64,000 nt of DNA from Basidiobolus meristosporus CBS 931.73 (GCA_002104905.1 MCFE01000124.1:97248-161247); one strand, 5' to 3'; positions 38,901 to 50,711 are shown, counted from the first letter of the stretch. Notes: generated from the sequence alone by a model not told the origin. Translations and numbers: made by a program.

Positions 38901-39195
38901 CTGTTTTGGGCATCAGAGACGTAAGTTTTTATATACTGAGTTATATTAATTTGTCAGTAGAGGACCTCGAACAGTAGTGTATTTCAAGTGCCTGCTTGTG
39001 GATGTATAACACACCTGCCTGCAGGCTTATTGTTAGAATACAACCAGGATATATTCATGGATAAACTGGGCAATAAGTAGTGTGTTAAGCTCAACTTGGT
39101 AGGCGGTTTGAAGCGAAGTAGCCTCTAAATATCGCAACCAAGCTCTCCTCTTTCTGTGTAAAGCATGCAGGCTCTTTTACGGCAACTTTAATCAT
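35910..39195. other. 3.3-kb interval without recognised genes
   Basis: Short frames only (up to 121 codons at 38354-38719, minus strand, no domain). No repeats, tRNA or conserved coding block recognised. Confidence 0.4.
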
Positions 39196-39685
39196 CTAGA
39201 AACCATGAATCTTGATCAGGTCTTTCTTGGAAATCTCCTGCTGAACTAGAAAAGTGGCAACTTTTAAACGCTGATCTCCCTGAAGTTGAATAACTTCGCC
39301 AAGTTCTTCGTCTTCGACAACCGTGCCGTTGCAAGCAAAATCCTTCTTGAAGGCCTTTAGCATCTTTTTTTGGTCAAGTTCGGCAGGGAGACCTTGGATG
39401 GTTGTTAGAGTCTTTCGACCATTACGTTGCTGGATTCGGATATCTAAGGGAGATACGTTAAGGATATCAACAGCCTGTATATTGGTGGGATTCTACTGCT
39501 ACAACACCAAATGGCATGGGTTGGACGTCAAAAAAGATACGAATATATCCAACAGGGGCGACAGACTCTTCGTCACCAATATCGGCAAAAGGGTCTACCA
39601 GAGCAAATAGTCGTGAATAGATGATATGCATTGTCGAGCTTGTAGCGTCAACCGTACCATAAGCCTTCAGATTTTCAATAGACAT
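39196..39685 (-). CDS. SUI1: translation initiation factor eIF1 (SUI1)
   Basis: Small 40S-bound factor that guards start-codon choice. Exons 39685-39658, 39594-39541 and 39443-39196 give 109 aa, the usual size. After splicing the N-terminus reads MSIENLKAYDPFAD, and the second junction restores YIHIRIQQRNGRKTLTT. The third exon carries QGLPAELDQKKML, FACNGTVVEDEELGEVIQLQGDQR and the C-terminal KIHGF, all highly conserved in eIF1. Introns are 63 and 97 nt. An alternative acceptor for intron 2 at about 39479 would insert extra residues before IRIQQRN and is unlikely. Without splicing this gene is split between two unrelated frames. Family assignment is certain; junctions are nearly so. Confidence 0.95.
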
Positions 39686-40651
39686 TTTCAACGGACAAAC
39701 AAATATAAAACAAGAGATACAGGAAAGGAGTATAGGGCAGGGAATTAGCTCAGAGATATACGCATCTAGGTGACCTGCAATGTGCGCTTCATCAATGGTT
39801 TTTCACCCTCGTAAAGACTAACCCGATTTTTGAATCTGATACGGAAGGTGACAGGATCAAATACACAATTACCGGCTGCTCATTCCAAGTAATCCTTGCC
39901 TTTCATGTGTGATTACGTCGTTAAAGGTATGGCGAATATCAGATACTGACTTGAAGCTTGATGTGCACGGCACTTCTTTGGGGCGCATACTGCAACCAAG
40001 ATGCTCGGCAAAGGGGAGGCTTAGCTGTACCTCCTACCAGTTGGGATTACGATGATATCATCTTTATTTGGAATAGTAATCTTGTGCCACTCCAACAGTA
40101 GTATCTATTGCAATACAATTGATTGCAGATTAACATGTGATAACGCCAATACGTCAGTTAACAGGTGGGGTGGAATGGCCCTTTCTCTAACAATATATTG
40201 ATGTATCGATATTGTGATGGGTGGAGGCCCTCTCCATACAGTGAGTGCGGTACCTGCATTGCCTTGGACGGCGATTTTTTAAGACTAATCACCCATCAAA
40301 TCAACTGCTGGGTAGGTAGCATGCTGGAAGTAGCTGTACACAATGGGATCCATCATCAGTCATAATCACACTGGAGCTTCCACATAAACCAACTCATAAT
40401 CTGCTTGCTCAAGTGGTGTTTATTGATGCAACAAGAGACAAATGGCCGTGCTGACCTTTACTTTTACCATGAAGCATCGTTGTATATATTCGCCAGCATT
40501 AAAGGGGTGTATACAGAGTACTTGAAAAAGATTGCTTTGAGAGAATATTTTCGGTAGTTTTGTAGTACCGCTTGCATAGAAAGAATTGAATTATGCCTTC
40601 TCATAATACGTATAAGCTGAAAACAAGAGGATCGCATACATTTGCGGCTCC
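39686..40651. other. interval without recognised genes
   Basis: Contains the eIF1 promoter and the 3' flank of the AIP-like gene. No coding block, RNA gene or repeat recognised. Confidence 0.45.
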
Positions 40652-41800
40652 TTAACGAAAGAGTTTCTGGTAACTCTTTCGTAATATCGAGTCAGCTTGC
40701 CGCCTTTTTGCTTTCAGCTCCTTGACCACTTTGTCGAATTCGGGTTTGACATCTTGTGAGATAAGGTTATGCTCTTGAAGAAAGTCGAAATCTTTTTCCG
40801 CAAGATCAAGTTCGCCTTGCTGCAGGTACGCAACGCCGCGTCTGAAATGTCCTTTGACATTCTTCTTATCGGCTTTGATGACTTGACTGCAGTGATACAC
40901 CACCGAGTCGAATTTGTTCATTTTCAGCTCGCATGCGGCAAGATTGAGTCGACATGTCAAGAGCAGCTTGCTCACTTGGTCGAAGTCGACCTCATCTGGG
41001 TTCACAGTATATATCGGCATACTGTCAAGCATGGAAATGGCTCGAAAATAAAAATCGGCGGCTTGCTCGAAGTCTTTTTGTTTGTAATACAGAGTTCCTT
41101 GCTCCTTTAGCTTTGGAGCCTCTTTCGTCTTTTCAACCGCATTCATCTCCCACACCTCTTTTACAAATTCACCAGGATATTGAACATTTAGTAATTCAAT
41201 TTCAAACTCTAATGGACAATTTACTAAGTCGTTCAAATCTTGGATACGATGGGTGAACCCGTGGGAACAGCCGGCGTGGATCTGATACTCTTCTTTGCCA
41301 GCTTTACTTTGATCCTTATAATATTCGCGATCCTCTTCAGTTCTGATAAGAGACTCCAGTTGACTATATCCCTAAAAAAATGGGCTCCCGAGGTCAATAT
41401 CTAGAGGAGAGGGTGAAGGTGCGCTAAACCCACTTACAGTACAATATTGAGGAGTCATCCAGAATTTTGATCTTTCTCCGAGTTTCATGGAAGTAACAGC
41501 AAGCTCCATTCCTTTTACTGCGAACTGCATGCCAGTACGCAACTCAAAGGTTCGCGAGCCCAAGGAAAGCTTCGTGTCTCTAACGAATTTGCGAGTTAGC
41601 ACGTGATTATCTTGGCTCTTGCCATCTTCAGTAGTGTCCTTCTTTAGTTCCTCCCAGTTGATTGCTTGTTTTCTATCCAAGGCATGCACGGCAAAATGTA
41701 TCGTAGCCTTGGTTCCTTCAGGCCAAGAAGGATCAGCTAAAGGGGACCCAGCAATCAAAACCAGTTTGACAACGCCGCCATCGGAGGTAATTTGCTCCAT
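40652..41800 (-). CDS. AIP/XAP2-like co-chaperone (FKBP-like domain plus TPR)
   Basis: Exon 1 is 41800-41438 and exon 2 is 41371-40652, around a 66-nt intron, giving 360 aa. Residues about 8-190 correspond to the FKBP-like PPIase domain of aryl-hydrocarbon-receptor-interacting protein (PEGTKATIHF, the KFxLRTGMQFAVKGMEL-type block, CSHGFTH and DLNDL). After a short helix with WEMNAVEKTKEAPKLKEQG comes a three-unit TPR domain (about 215-330): LYYKQKDFEQAADFYFRAI, LNLAACELKMNKFDSVVYHC and VKGHFRRGVAYLQQGELDLA. A C-terminal helix follows (LKAKRRQADSILRKSYQKLF). TPRs of this type bind the C-terminus of Hsp90/Hsp70. PPIase activity is usually lost in AIP. I chose the ATG at 41800; no earlier ATG is in frame nearby. 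Confidence 0.88.
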
Positions 41801-41883
41801 TCCTTCGCAACTGTATGAAGACAATTTTACTTTAGGAGTTAAGGTTTTTTAACCGAGAACAAGGCCTTGTCGGGCTGAAAACT

Positions 41884-41905
41884 TATATATATATATATAT
41901 ATATT
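41884..41905. repeat. (AT)n microsatellite, possible core promoter
   Basis: About eleven AT dinucleotides lie some 85-105 bp before the AIP-like gene's ATG, where a TATA box would be expected on the minus strand. Length change here could affect promoter strength. Confidence 0.75.
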
Positions 41906-41909
41906 CTAG

Positions 41910-43177
41910 GGGAGGGGGCAGAAGACTTGGAGGGAAGGTAAGAATCAGTCTAATTAGCCTATTTCATAATAATATCGATTAAAATGAATTGGTATTACCA
42001 AGTGAAAACAATTTAGGGGGTCATGGAACATAAATCTAGCCATTTTTGCTGGCCATTCAAATGGGAATCCATTCATATATTTCATCACTGTACTGAATAC
42101 ACCGTTGTTCCAGAGGTACTGGAGCACAGATCCTGAGACAAGTGTCACGCCCCGCTAAGGTATATAATGATTTTCAACATAAAGATTACTATTAGTAGGA
42201 CACGGACTGTACTCGTCATAAGTTCCTGTTTTATTTTTGAAACGTGTATTCATAAACCGTCTTATGTAGCGGTTTGATGGTCAAGACACTCCAAAGAAGC
42301 CACAGCAGGAATGAGCAAGAGGGGCTGGCTTCTCGGTGAAAATCAGTACATCTCTGCCGGGAAACTCTGTTCACCCAAGATGATAGGATGCTTGGGAGAG
42401 AACCAAAATATCCCCTCATATGGCTTGGCGTTCTATGCAAAGAGTGTAGATGTTGCGCTGGCCCCCTTCCCCCACATCACCCTATTCATTACTGTAACCT
42501 CATCTGGCGCATCGTGAATGGCAACTTGTGAGACTAGAGATAATCAGGATCAGAATTCCTTAAACCGCATTCTACGGACAACTTATTCTCCGTCAGGATA
42601 TAGCTAGAACATGTGTGCTCAAGACCAAGGTGAGATTTATTGAACTAATATAGAATGTCCGCTTTACCCTGATCACTGGCACGTACAAGTACAAACCAAT
42701 GCTATCAAAGCGTTAAGTTTGGTAATCTATGTATACTCCAACACAGGGCCATCTGATACTCCCTAATGGAGTCGAACCTTGTCTTCCATCGGGGATTTCT
42801 CAAATTTATTGGTTCTCCCCATTGTGGATCTTCTACATATACTGCGCATACGTTGCTTTGGTTGAAGTTTGATTAAACTCCAATCAATGATATCACGGGC
42901 TTTTGGGCACTCGAAAATTCTAGTCGATCTGCCGCAGTCATCAGCACAGCATAAACTTCCCATGCTTATAGGTAGCATTATAGCATTTCCTAACATATCT
43001 CATCTGATGTTGATTATTATTGTTGATTCCAGCTCGAATTTTTAGTGGTGTTAGGAAGTTTTGGGAATGGTCACTGGTTTTAGAACAAAACAATACCTGT
43101 TAAGAAGACCTGATTCTCTCAATCCATTTCAACAACACTTCATACTCAATAAATTCAGATAGTGGCTTGCTCTCAAC
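41910..43177. other. intergenic region between divergent genes
   Basis: Separates the AIP-like gene from uracil-DNA glycosylase. No gene recognised. A B-box-like GGTTCGACTCC on the minus strand near 42769 has no matching A box. Confidence 0.45.
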
Positions 43178-44608
43178 ATGGAAAACAGCAAAAATACCGA
43201 TGTGGTGGCAAATGAGAGTGTCGACACGAAGGCAACCACTAATGGAAGTGAAAATATCGGCGTGATTAGTCCGAAACCTAAACGAACCCAAACACTAGAC
43301 GCCTTTTTTACCAGAACACCGGTAAAGAAAAGAAAAGCAGAGGAGACTGTGGAGAGTGCAACCAAGAAACAACAGACCAAGGATGAGAACGAAAAAGCCT
43401 CTGAATCAAATGCCAACGCTACCTTATCTACTGAGAAGATTCCAGGCGCTACTCAATCAATGCTGGCGCCAGTGATAACCGGCCCAACAGATCCGCTTTT
43501 TGCTTTGGAATACGAGACCATGGATCCTACGTGGCTCAGAGCTTTGAAAACAGAGTTCAACAAACCGTACTTTAAGCAAGTACGTAAATCTTGTTTTGTA
43601 TCAATGAATTCTACTAATAAGAATATTTTTAGCTTAAAGCATTTTTAGAAACCGAGAAGAAAAGCGCCAAGATTTTCCCTCCTGGTAAACATCGCTCTTT
43701 CTGTGGTACTGACGTGCATAAGATTAATGTGAGGATCTCCACATTTGCATAGCCGAGGACATTTACAGCTGGTCAAGATTCACACCGATTTCGAAGGTGA
43801 AGGTCGTCATCCTGGGTCAAGGTATGTTTGAGAGTCTATAATTTATGAAAGAAATTGCCTTTAAATCTTTTTTATAGACCCATATCATGGCGTTGGTCAG
43901 GCACATGGTTTGTACTCATTCGGTAACCTCATTGTCAGTCACTTGTTAATTCTATTGTTGTGTTTAGGCTTAGCTTTCAGTGTGAAAAAAGGTGTAGGTG
44001 CTCCTCCTTCGTTGGTAAATATGTACAAGACACTTGAACAAGATATACCTGGCTTCAAAGCTCCAGGGCATGGGTAAGATTGAATCTTGCTATGACTCAT
44101 ATGCTAGAACACATATTTACTATGGTTTATAGCTATCTTGCTGGCTGGGCCAAGCAGGGGGTTTTGATGTTGAATTCGGCATTAACGGTTCGCGCACATC
44201 AAGCGAACTCACACGCGGGTAAAGGCTGGGAAGAGTTTACAGGTAAGTACAGGAATCGATATATTCTTTGCCCTGGCCCTAACCTGCTGCTTTAGACTCT
44301 ATTATTCAATACCTAAACCAGAATAAAGATGGGCTTGTATTTATGCTCTGGGGGTCGTATGCACAGAAGAAAGGCAAAGGAATCAATCAGGTGAGTTGTG
44401 TATCTATATGTGCAGTTTTCAAATGCCGATAGGAGTACTCAACTTAATTTCTTCATAGAAAAAGCATTTGGTCCTGAAGTCTGTGCATCCTTCACCTCTT
44501 TCAGCACATCGAGGATTCTTCTCATGCCAGCACTTTTCAAAGGCTAATAAGTACCTGAAAGATCATGGCAAGAAGCCGATCGCGTGGGAAAACTTCGATG
44601 AAGAGTAG
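43178..44608 (+). CDS. UNG1: uracil-DNA glycosylase (family 1, UNG)
   Basis: Removes uracil from DNA and starts base-excision repair. Eight exons: 43178-43579, 43633-43684, 43753-43821, 43878-43907, 43968-44073, 44133-44242, 44296-44390 and 44459-44608, giving 337 aa. The water-activating loop GQDPYHG (Asp175, Tyr177) and the Leu/His loop [12 protein letters not shown] (His298) are intact, with [26 protein letters not shown] and [14 protein letters not shown] between. The first about 105 residues are a charged extension with NLS-like KPKR and KKRK and a PCNA-box-like TQTLDAFF (36-43), like nuclear UNG2. Exon 4 is only 30 nt and encodes the PYHG loop. No mitochondrial leader is obvious from this start. 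Confidence 0.96.
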
Positions 44609-47133
44609 GGTTCTTGCTTATGCTAGCATACTCCCAGTGTTTAATTGCTGGAGAGTAGTGTCTGGGATGGAGACCCTCAGAGAAGCCTGTTCAGGATTTA
44701 TATATAAATGTGACTATAATATGAATAAAACAGAAGAGATTATATCCATTGTGGATAAAACCTTTTTTTGCGCAGCTTCTAATAAAACGGCGTGATATGA
44801 TCATGGGTTACTGTGGGTTTGCAATACATAGTAGAGGTTGGGAAGACCAGCAGCATACACTCTCATGTTTCGATATTTCGATGGAAAGATCAGGCTGACG
44901 ACAAGCGCATTCATTGCCCATAGGACGGCAATATAGATCATTTGTGGTGGTTCAAAAGCTATGGTATTGTGAGTAAAGGCTGAGTTCGAAAAAGTGTTGG
45001 CTTAGTTCGATACTGTCATTTTATGGCCTTGCTCGTGGAATGATGGATTCATGAAGTTGAGGAAGTAGTAAGAATACAAGTTAGTGTACTGGATCAAAAA
45101 TGATTTCTTTATGTGAGTGGATTCACATGATACAGTCGAATCTGCCAAGTGGTGTGTTCACAGTATTCGTAGCGGATGTTGTCTGGTGTCCAGCGGGTGC
45201 AGAGGTAGCAACAGTAGGAGCGAGTCTACGGGGCTTCTGAATTTTTAATATCAGCATATAGTAAGTATCCAGCAACTTTATCTAGATTCCTAGATCAAAC
45301 CCTCGGGTACTTTTGCTACTTTAGCTAAATTCCCTATATTTTGGTTGCTGTTGGCCATGGAGCCCCACTACTACATCAAAAGCCCATTTAATTCAAGAGT
45401 TTTGTATTAGTAGCTTTCTGTTCCAGGCCAGGATGGTATATTTCTTTATTGCTACCATTCCATGAGTAGCTTTCTCGCCGACCGTATCTCGGCATCGCTT
45501 ACTTCGTTTCCATGGCATGCTCCCACTGGTGGAAGCAGAGTTATCCTGATGCCTGCAGTATTTTGAGCTGTCGTGATTCTTCTAAAATATCTCATCTATA
45601 GAGCACTTTACGAAAAACCTTGATTATCTTAGTGTTACACTTGCTTTACCCATCCAAAGGAGTTCTTCATAAGATATTTCAGCTACTGCCCAATCTATAG
45701 CTGGCCGAAATCTTTCACTTGGAGATTTGGGAACGCATATGATTGGGAAGCAGATTAGAGAGCAACTTTCTGTGTATGGTGGGATCGACACCCTGAAGAA
45801 CATTCAGGAAAAGAGTGTAGGCTTTATTCGCTTGCCCATCTTTGCCATCGTAAAATGCGTATCCACGCTATATCCCAATCCTGAATCGCCAGGTGGAAGT
45901 GTTGACTATCGTAAAGGCAGCTGTGCACATATACCAAAGCCCTTTTTGAATCCCACCTCCTTACCTAACGGTGGTGCGGGTCATAAAGGGTTTCCAAACT
46001 CTGGCGAATTGGGGTCTGCTTTATTGGTCTCGTCAGCTTTTTCCCTGAGTATATTTTCCGGTGACTAACAAGGAACTGCAATGTCTTTTTGGGCAACATT
46101 CAGCTCGATGTTACAGGTGAAGATACCTTTAACCTGTTTAATGGATATATTCTCTACCAAACCCAGCCTTTAACTAAAAAGCATACTGAAAACATAAAAC
46201 ACCTTTATACTACTGTTGCTTTACACAGCTTCAACGTGACCGGTTGCCGCTGTACGTAAAAGCCGACAACTGAATTACAATAGGTAAAGTACCCCATTAC
46301 TGTCCAAGATCACCAACACATTGGGATCATGTGATAATATGAAGGTGTTCAAGGGCAACATCGCTGTTGTCGTTGATGAAGGCAGTCTGAGGCAAGAGGT
46401 TGAATTACCAATTCGCACTGATTGACAAGGTAAGATGGATATTTGTTAGCACACCATATATCATCAGCAGCTAGGGCTACGGAATGCACAAAAGAGAAAA
46501 CCACCGAACATGCATTTTGCTTCGAATACAGGAAGGATCGTTGTATAGGGTCCTTAATCCTAAAAAGCCCCCGCTTGATGATATCGCTTCGGTTTTACTA
46601 TCCCCCTATATAGCAAGGAACAATAATATACTCATATAGAAGTATCTGGTTCGTGTCATGAGTGTAACCAATTTGAGCAATTCGGATTTTTATTTACCTC
46701 TAATAGCTAATTAGGTAATTGATATGTACTCTCATCAGACCTTGGTGTGTGCCTTTTGCACTATATTTGCTATAGGAATTCGAAGAGGTATGAGAAAGGA
46801 ATGAAGTTCGTATTCTATAACCACTTGACACCGAAAACTCTTTTAACACAAATAATGCCATTTCCCACGTCTATCTATCTTGATTACAATATGCATCTCA
46901 TGCGCCTACTTGGGATCTAGAAACTATATTTTTGACTGCCAAATTCCACATACTAGTTAACATATAAACAGCAGCAAAAATCACCAAATACAAATTTCTC
47001 CCTAGACTTCCAACTGTAACTTCAGGGGTAGCTTGAGTATTTGTCTATTGGTTGCTCGTTTTGTAGAGTAGAAGACATCTACCCAACATTCTCACCACAA
47101 AGAGTTATCTCAAAAATACGATACTTTCTAGCC
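44609..47133. other. 2.5-kb interval, possible gene relic inside
   Basis: No intact gene recognised. Two segments look faintly coding in the plus direction: 45727-46068 and about 46080-46256. A short ATG frame (MKVFKGNIAVVVDEG...) starts at 46339. They are in different frames without a convincing splice chain and may be remains of one decayed gene. Confidence 0.35.
45727..46430 (+). pseudogene. possible decayed or spliced gene, unidentified
   Basis: A 113-codon frame is followed within about 20 nt by a 57-codon frame rich in hydrophobic/polar alternation (NVFLGNIQLDVTGEDTFNLF), and then by a third short frame from 46339. Codon use looks coding, but frames shift without clear introns and I recognise no domain. 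Chance frames are a real alternative. Confidence 0.22.
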
Positions 47134-47520
47134 TCACTTTGAGAAATAGTTCAGGCGTGAAACTATGGGTGCAACCGCACTTTGGCCGACAAAAGCGTAG
47201 AGTTTGTCTGCAACATTCGTAACACAACCATTATTGCTCCTAAACGTGCTGGTTAACACATCAGTGGCAGCAAGCTCTCTTTTCCAAGAAGTTATCCTCA
47301 TATTTAGTTTACCCGACGGGAGCTTGTTCGGTTCAGAAAGTCTATCATTGGATATTGAAAAAAGATGAGCCGTTAAGGCTAGCGAGACTTGTCGAGAAGA
47401 GGTGCTCGTGAATACATGCGAATGGTCAAATCCAGCACGGAATGGGGAGGGATAACCTAAAGAGGGTCTATCTTTTGCCGTTGGTAGTCTAGATGCCCTT
47501 CCAAGATTTCTAAAGGACAT
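47134..47520 (-). CDS. hypothetical small protein
   Basis: A 128-aa frame starting at a true ATG (47520), MSFRNLGRASRLPTAKDRPS. The N-terminus is basic, Ser-rich and free of acidic residues before the first Asp, so it could be a mitochondrial leader. No domain or membrane segment was recognised. It lies divergent from the CDF transporter gene. It may be chance; only expression data would decide. Confidence 0.35.
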   Translation of the reverse strand: MSFRNLGRASRLPTAKDRPSLGYPSPFRAGFDHSHVFTSTSSRQVSLALTAHLFSISNDRLSEPNKLPSGKLNMRITSWKRELAATDVLTSTFRSNNGCVTNVADKLYAFVGQSAVAPIVSRLNYFSK

Positions 47521-47998
47521 TGGTTGAAATCTGAATTTACAAAGGAATTAGATATTCTCGATTAGGCAAAACCCTCATACTAGTTATATACCAAACCATC
47601 GCGATCTCCATTCATCACCAATAAATGTCCTATTGTGATTTGATACAGTTAAGCTTCAGTTTCAGAACCTCTTGCTGTAAGCAAAGAGGAGACGTGTTTG
47701 GATTTCGTGTAAAGCGGGAATCGAGAAAACCTAGTGCTAATGAACAGGAGCAAGATGATGGATATCTCCTCGTTGGTTGTACTACAGCGGAAATGTAGCG
47801 GGTTGACCAGCATGCCCTTGATTCATTTTATGCCACCAAATCAGATCCAAGAAGGCAGATAGTGCTTCATTTGGTTGGTAGATTTCCCACTTCAGGCGAT
47901 GGAAATCAAATCCCTATACACCGGATGCCTACCGTTTTGCTATAAACAGCGTTCGAAGGTAGGAAAGCTCACTCCATGGATTATTCTATCTAGGGTGT
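47521..47998. other. intergenic region, promoter of the CDF gene
   Basis: No coding sequence recognised; ends in the TATA box of the transporter gene. Confidence 0.45.
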
Positions 47999-48001
47999 AT
48001 G

Positions 48002-48009
48002 TATATATA
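48002..48009 (+). promoter_or_regulatory. TATA box of the CDF transporter gene
   Basis: TATATATA about 60 bp before the ATG at 48067. Confidence 0.5.
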
Positions 48010-48066
48010 GAGAGTCCCTTGCACTCATCGAATACAGACTGGCATTTAGTTACTGAAGCCCCGTGA

Positions 48067-49535
48067 ATGCTGAGCTCACCTCCACAACGTACCACCTCGA
48101 TAGAGTTGGGATGCCAACCGGCACAGATGAACGCTTCTGAGTTAGTCCACCGGACAGTTAGCCTGCAAACCTTGGATGTCGCCTCAGGGGAGCAGGATCC
48201 ACTATTATTGGGCTCCAGTCGCATGTCGCTAGACCAGCTCCGACAGGTAAAAAAAAGTAAGGGAAAAGGGGTGTATTCCTTCTACGAGCAGCAAAACGAA
48301 ATCATCGATAGCTTACTCTCTCCGGTCAAGAACGGCGATGAAGATGATGATACAGAAAGACTGAAGGTAATCGTAAATCCTTTGAACAATCCTTCGAGTC
48401 TTTGACAAACATGCCCTAGGTGAAAATTGCGGTGTATGGCTCCTTTTGTGCAAACCTGTCCTTGTTTGGACTGCAACTATACGCTGCTATTAGTTCCCAC
48501 TCGCTCTCTATCCTCGCAACCATGGCCGAATCGTTTATGGATGTATTATCCAGTGCAGTGCTAGTCTATGCCGCACGCGCCATAGCTAATAGTAACTTAC
48601 TCAAGTACCCCGTCGTATGTATGTCGACTGCACATTGACCAGTACGCGGAGCTGACAAATGTGTATAGGGAAAGGCCAGATTGGAGACGGTGGGCGTTAT
48701 CATCTTCTCGGCACTGATGGGTACACTTTCCTTGGGATTGATGGTGCGTGTTACTTTGCCCGTCCCACCGTTGTCTTGCAATTGTTTGATAACTGTATTT
48801 GGTAGATTGAGGGAATTAGGGCGCTGATATCACACGACCATTCACCCGAATTGAAGACCGGGGGCATCATATGCATAGCGATTGCGCTGGCTGTGAAATC
48901 TGTATTGTTCATTTACTGTCGAGCTCTCAAAGACTCCCCGTCCGCTCAAGCATGTGCCCAGGACCACCAGAATGACGTCCTAGTAAACACTTTCGGCTTG
49001 ATCGCCGCAATTTTGGGAACCAGGATCGCCTGGTGGGTTGATGCCGCGGGTGCGCTATCCATAGCACTGCTTATCATGAAATCCTGGACCACCACCGCAT
49101 ATGGTAACTCAAGTAACCTCAAGTAATTACAAGTCTGTCCCTCACCTCGGTCCTTCTCTTTGTGTAGAGAATATCGAGTTGCTTGTCGGTAAATCGGCGG
49201 ACCCAAACTTCCTCAAAAAGATTACCTATATAGGTAACGTTGTGAATCTGATTTACTTGGCCATCAATATACGTTGCAGCCACTAACTATGCCAATTAGC
49301 GTTGACCCACCACCCAAAAGTATTACAAGTGGATACCTGTCGTGCGTACTATGCTGGTAGCAACATGTTTGTGGAGGTAGACATTGTCATGGCGCCCGAC
49401 ACACTGCTAATAGAAAGCCATGAGATCGGCGAAAGTCTACAAACCAAGTTAGAATCTTTGCCCGAAGTAGAGCGTGCCTTTGTCCACGTTGATCATGAAT
49501 CAGATCATTCACCAGAGCACCAGAAAGCACTGTAG
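48067..49535 (+). CDS. cation diffusion facilitator, Mn-type (MTP8-11-like)
   Basis: Proton-coupled exporter of divalent metal, probably Mn2+. Six exons: 48067-48366, 48420-48614, 48669-48743, 48806-49103, 49168-49233 and 49300-49535, giving 389 aa; all five introns are 53-66 nt and every junction keeps family blocks. A hydrophilic, acidic N-terminus of about 95 aa precedes six membrane segments, then a cytosolic ferredoxin-like domain (about 290-380). Helix 5 carries QDHQND, the DxxxD-type site typical of Mn-CDFs. Helix 2 has AESFMD, so the first Asp of its usual DxxxD site is Glu. [12 protein letters not shown] and SVLF match the family. The C-terminal domain contains [17 protein letters not shown] and ends with a His-rich tail. 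Likely in the Golgi, vacuole or mitochondrial membrane; the sequence does not decide which. Confidence 0.92.
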
Positions 49536-50138
49536 ATACATTTCTTCGGAGTTCCGATTTTTGCTGCGATGGGAAATCCTTGATAATTGACTCACCAGGA
49601 GTTTACAACAAATATGACGGCAAGATCGATGAAACATTTAATTACAATCGACAAGTCATATATCGTTTTAGTAATAAAGTCTGAGGAGGTGTTGACTGCT
49701 GATGAACTCTTATTTGGTTTAAAATAGATTCGCCGATTTAGCAGCCACCGGCTTTGGCCCTAATCATACCTATACTGGCCATATGCAATATGTTACTAGA
49801 TATTCACCACTCCCATCGATGTTCTTGGCCAGGGGAGGTGTCCAAATGTGCCAGACTGTGCAGGTATTTGACGAGTCACTGCACTATATAGAATTCAAGA
49901 GTCACCAGTCTGGAGAAATCATGGTGAATATTCAAAGGTGGAAATATATGAATTTCAATGCTATTTTGGGATGAATTGCGGTCTGATTTTAACAATGGGC
50001 ACCTTGAAGTATTGGCATTTCTCACGGAAATGTAAATTTGCTATGGTTATTAACTATTTACTCTTTGAAATATTGACTTCAATTTTGTACCTATAATTTC
50101 AATCCCCACTATGCCTCCGGTACCCCTAGCTATTCAAT
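49536..50138. other. 3' flank of the CDF gene, border to the transposon nest
   Basis: AT-rich, no gene recognised. The transposon-derived region starts at the first LINE-tail copy at about 50140. Confidence 0.5.
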
Positions 50139-50139
50139 A

Positions 50140-50275
50140 TAGGGTTAGGGGGGTGACAATCACTAACAGATGGGATATTTGCTTCATTACTCAGGGTTAA
50201 AGGGATCAAAGTCACCAAGTGGTAAGATCTTTATTTCAGCTGAAACAAAGAAGCCAATGCTACTGTTGTAGCTTT
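50140..50275 (-). mobile_element. two LINE 3' tails, 5'-truncated
   Basis: Two diverged copies of the tail also found at 52998, 53281 and 53812. On the plus strand each begins with GGGTTAGGG- or GGGTTAAAGGG-like sequence, then GACA..TCAC and (in the second copy, from about 50192) TCTTTATTTCAGCTGAAACAAAGAAGCC. The elements run on the minus strand, so these are their 3' ends. Confidence 0.6.
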
Positions 50276-50711
50276 TGTTGTATCCAGGAGAAAAGTGTAA
50301 TCAAACTCTTGAATGGTTTAACTGAACCAAAGTAACAACTAGGTGCAGAATCTTAGATTTGACAGAGAGTGGCAGATATATTAGCAGAGTGGTTCTGGTC
50401 TAATATTGGTCATGTATATAGCTGGGTTTGGCTATAAAGGCAACAGGGTTGGTTTGCTATGCAGGCTAGGCTTGGTGTTCTTGGGAGTGCTAGATATGCT
50501 AGGCTTGGGTAGAAACCGTAATGTAATTGTTGAGTTCATAATTTTGCTGAAACACAATCTTGATTTTGTCAAGACACACTCTAAACCAAAAGGTTCAGTA
50601 AACTTTATTTATACTTTTTCTGATCAAGTTGAATTAGTAAGTGCCAAGAGACTGGACTAGTTGAACTCTGTTGGGGTGTTGATAGGTGCTGGGTTAGGGG
50701 GGGATGATAAT

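Noticed and set aside
42764-42780. tRNA B-box-like GGTTCGACTCC on the minus strand
   Set aside because: No A box at the proper distance and no T-arm or acceptor stem pairing.
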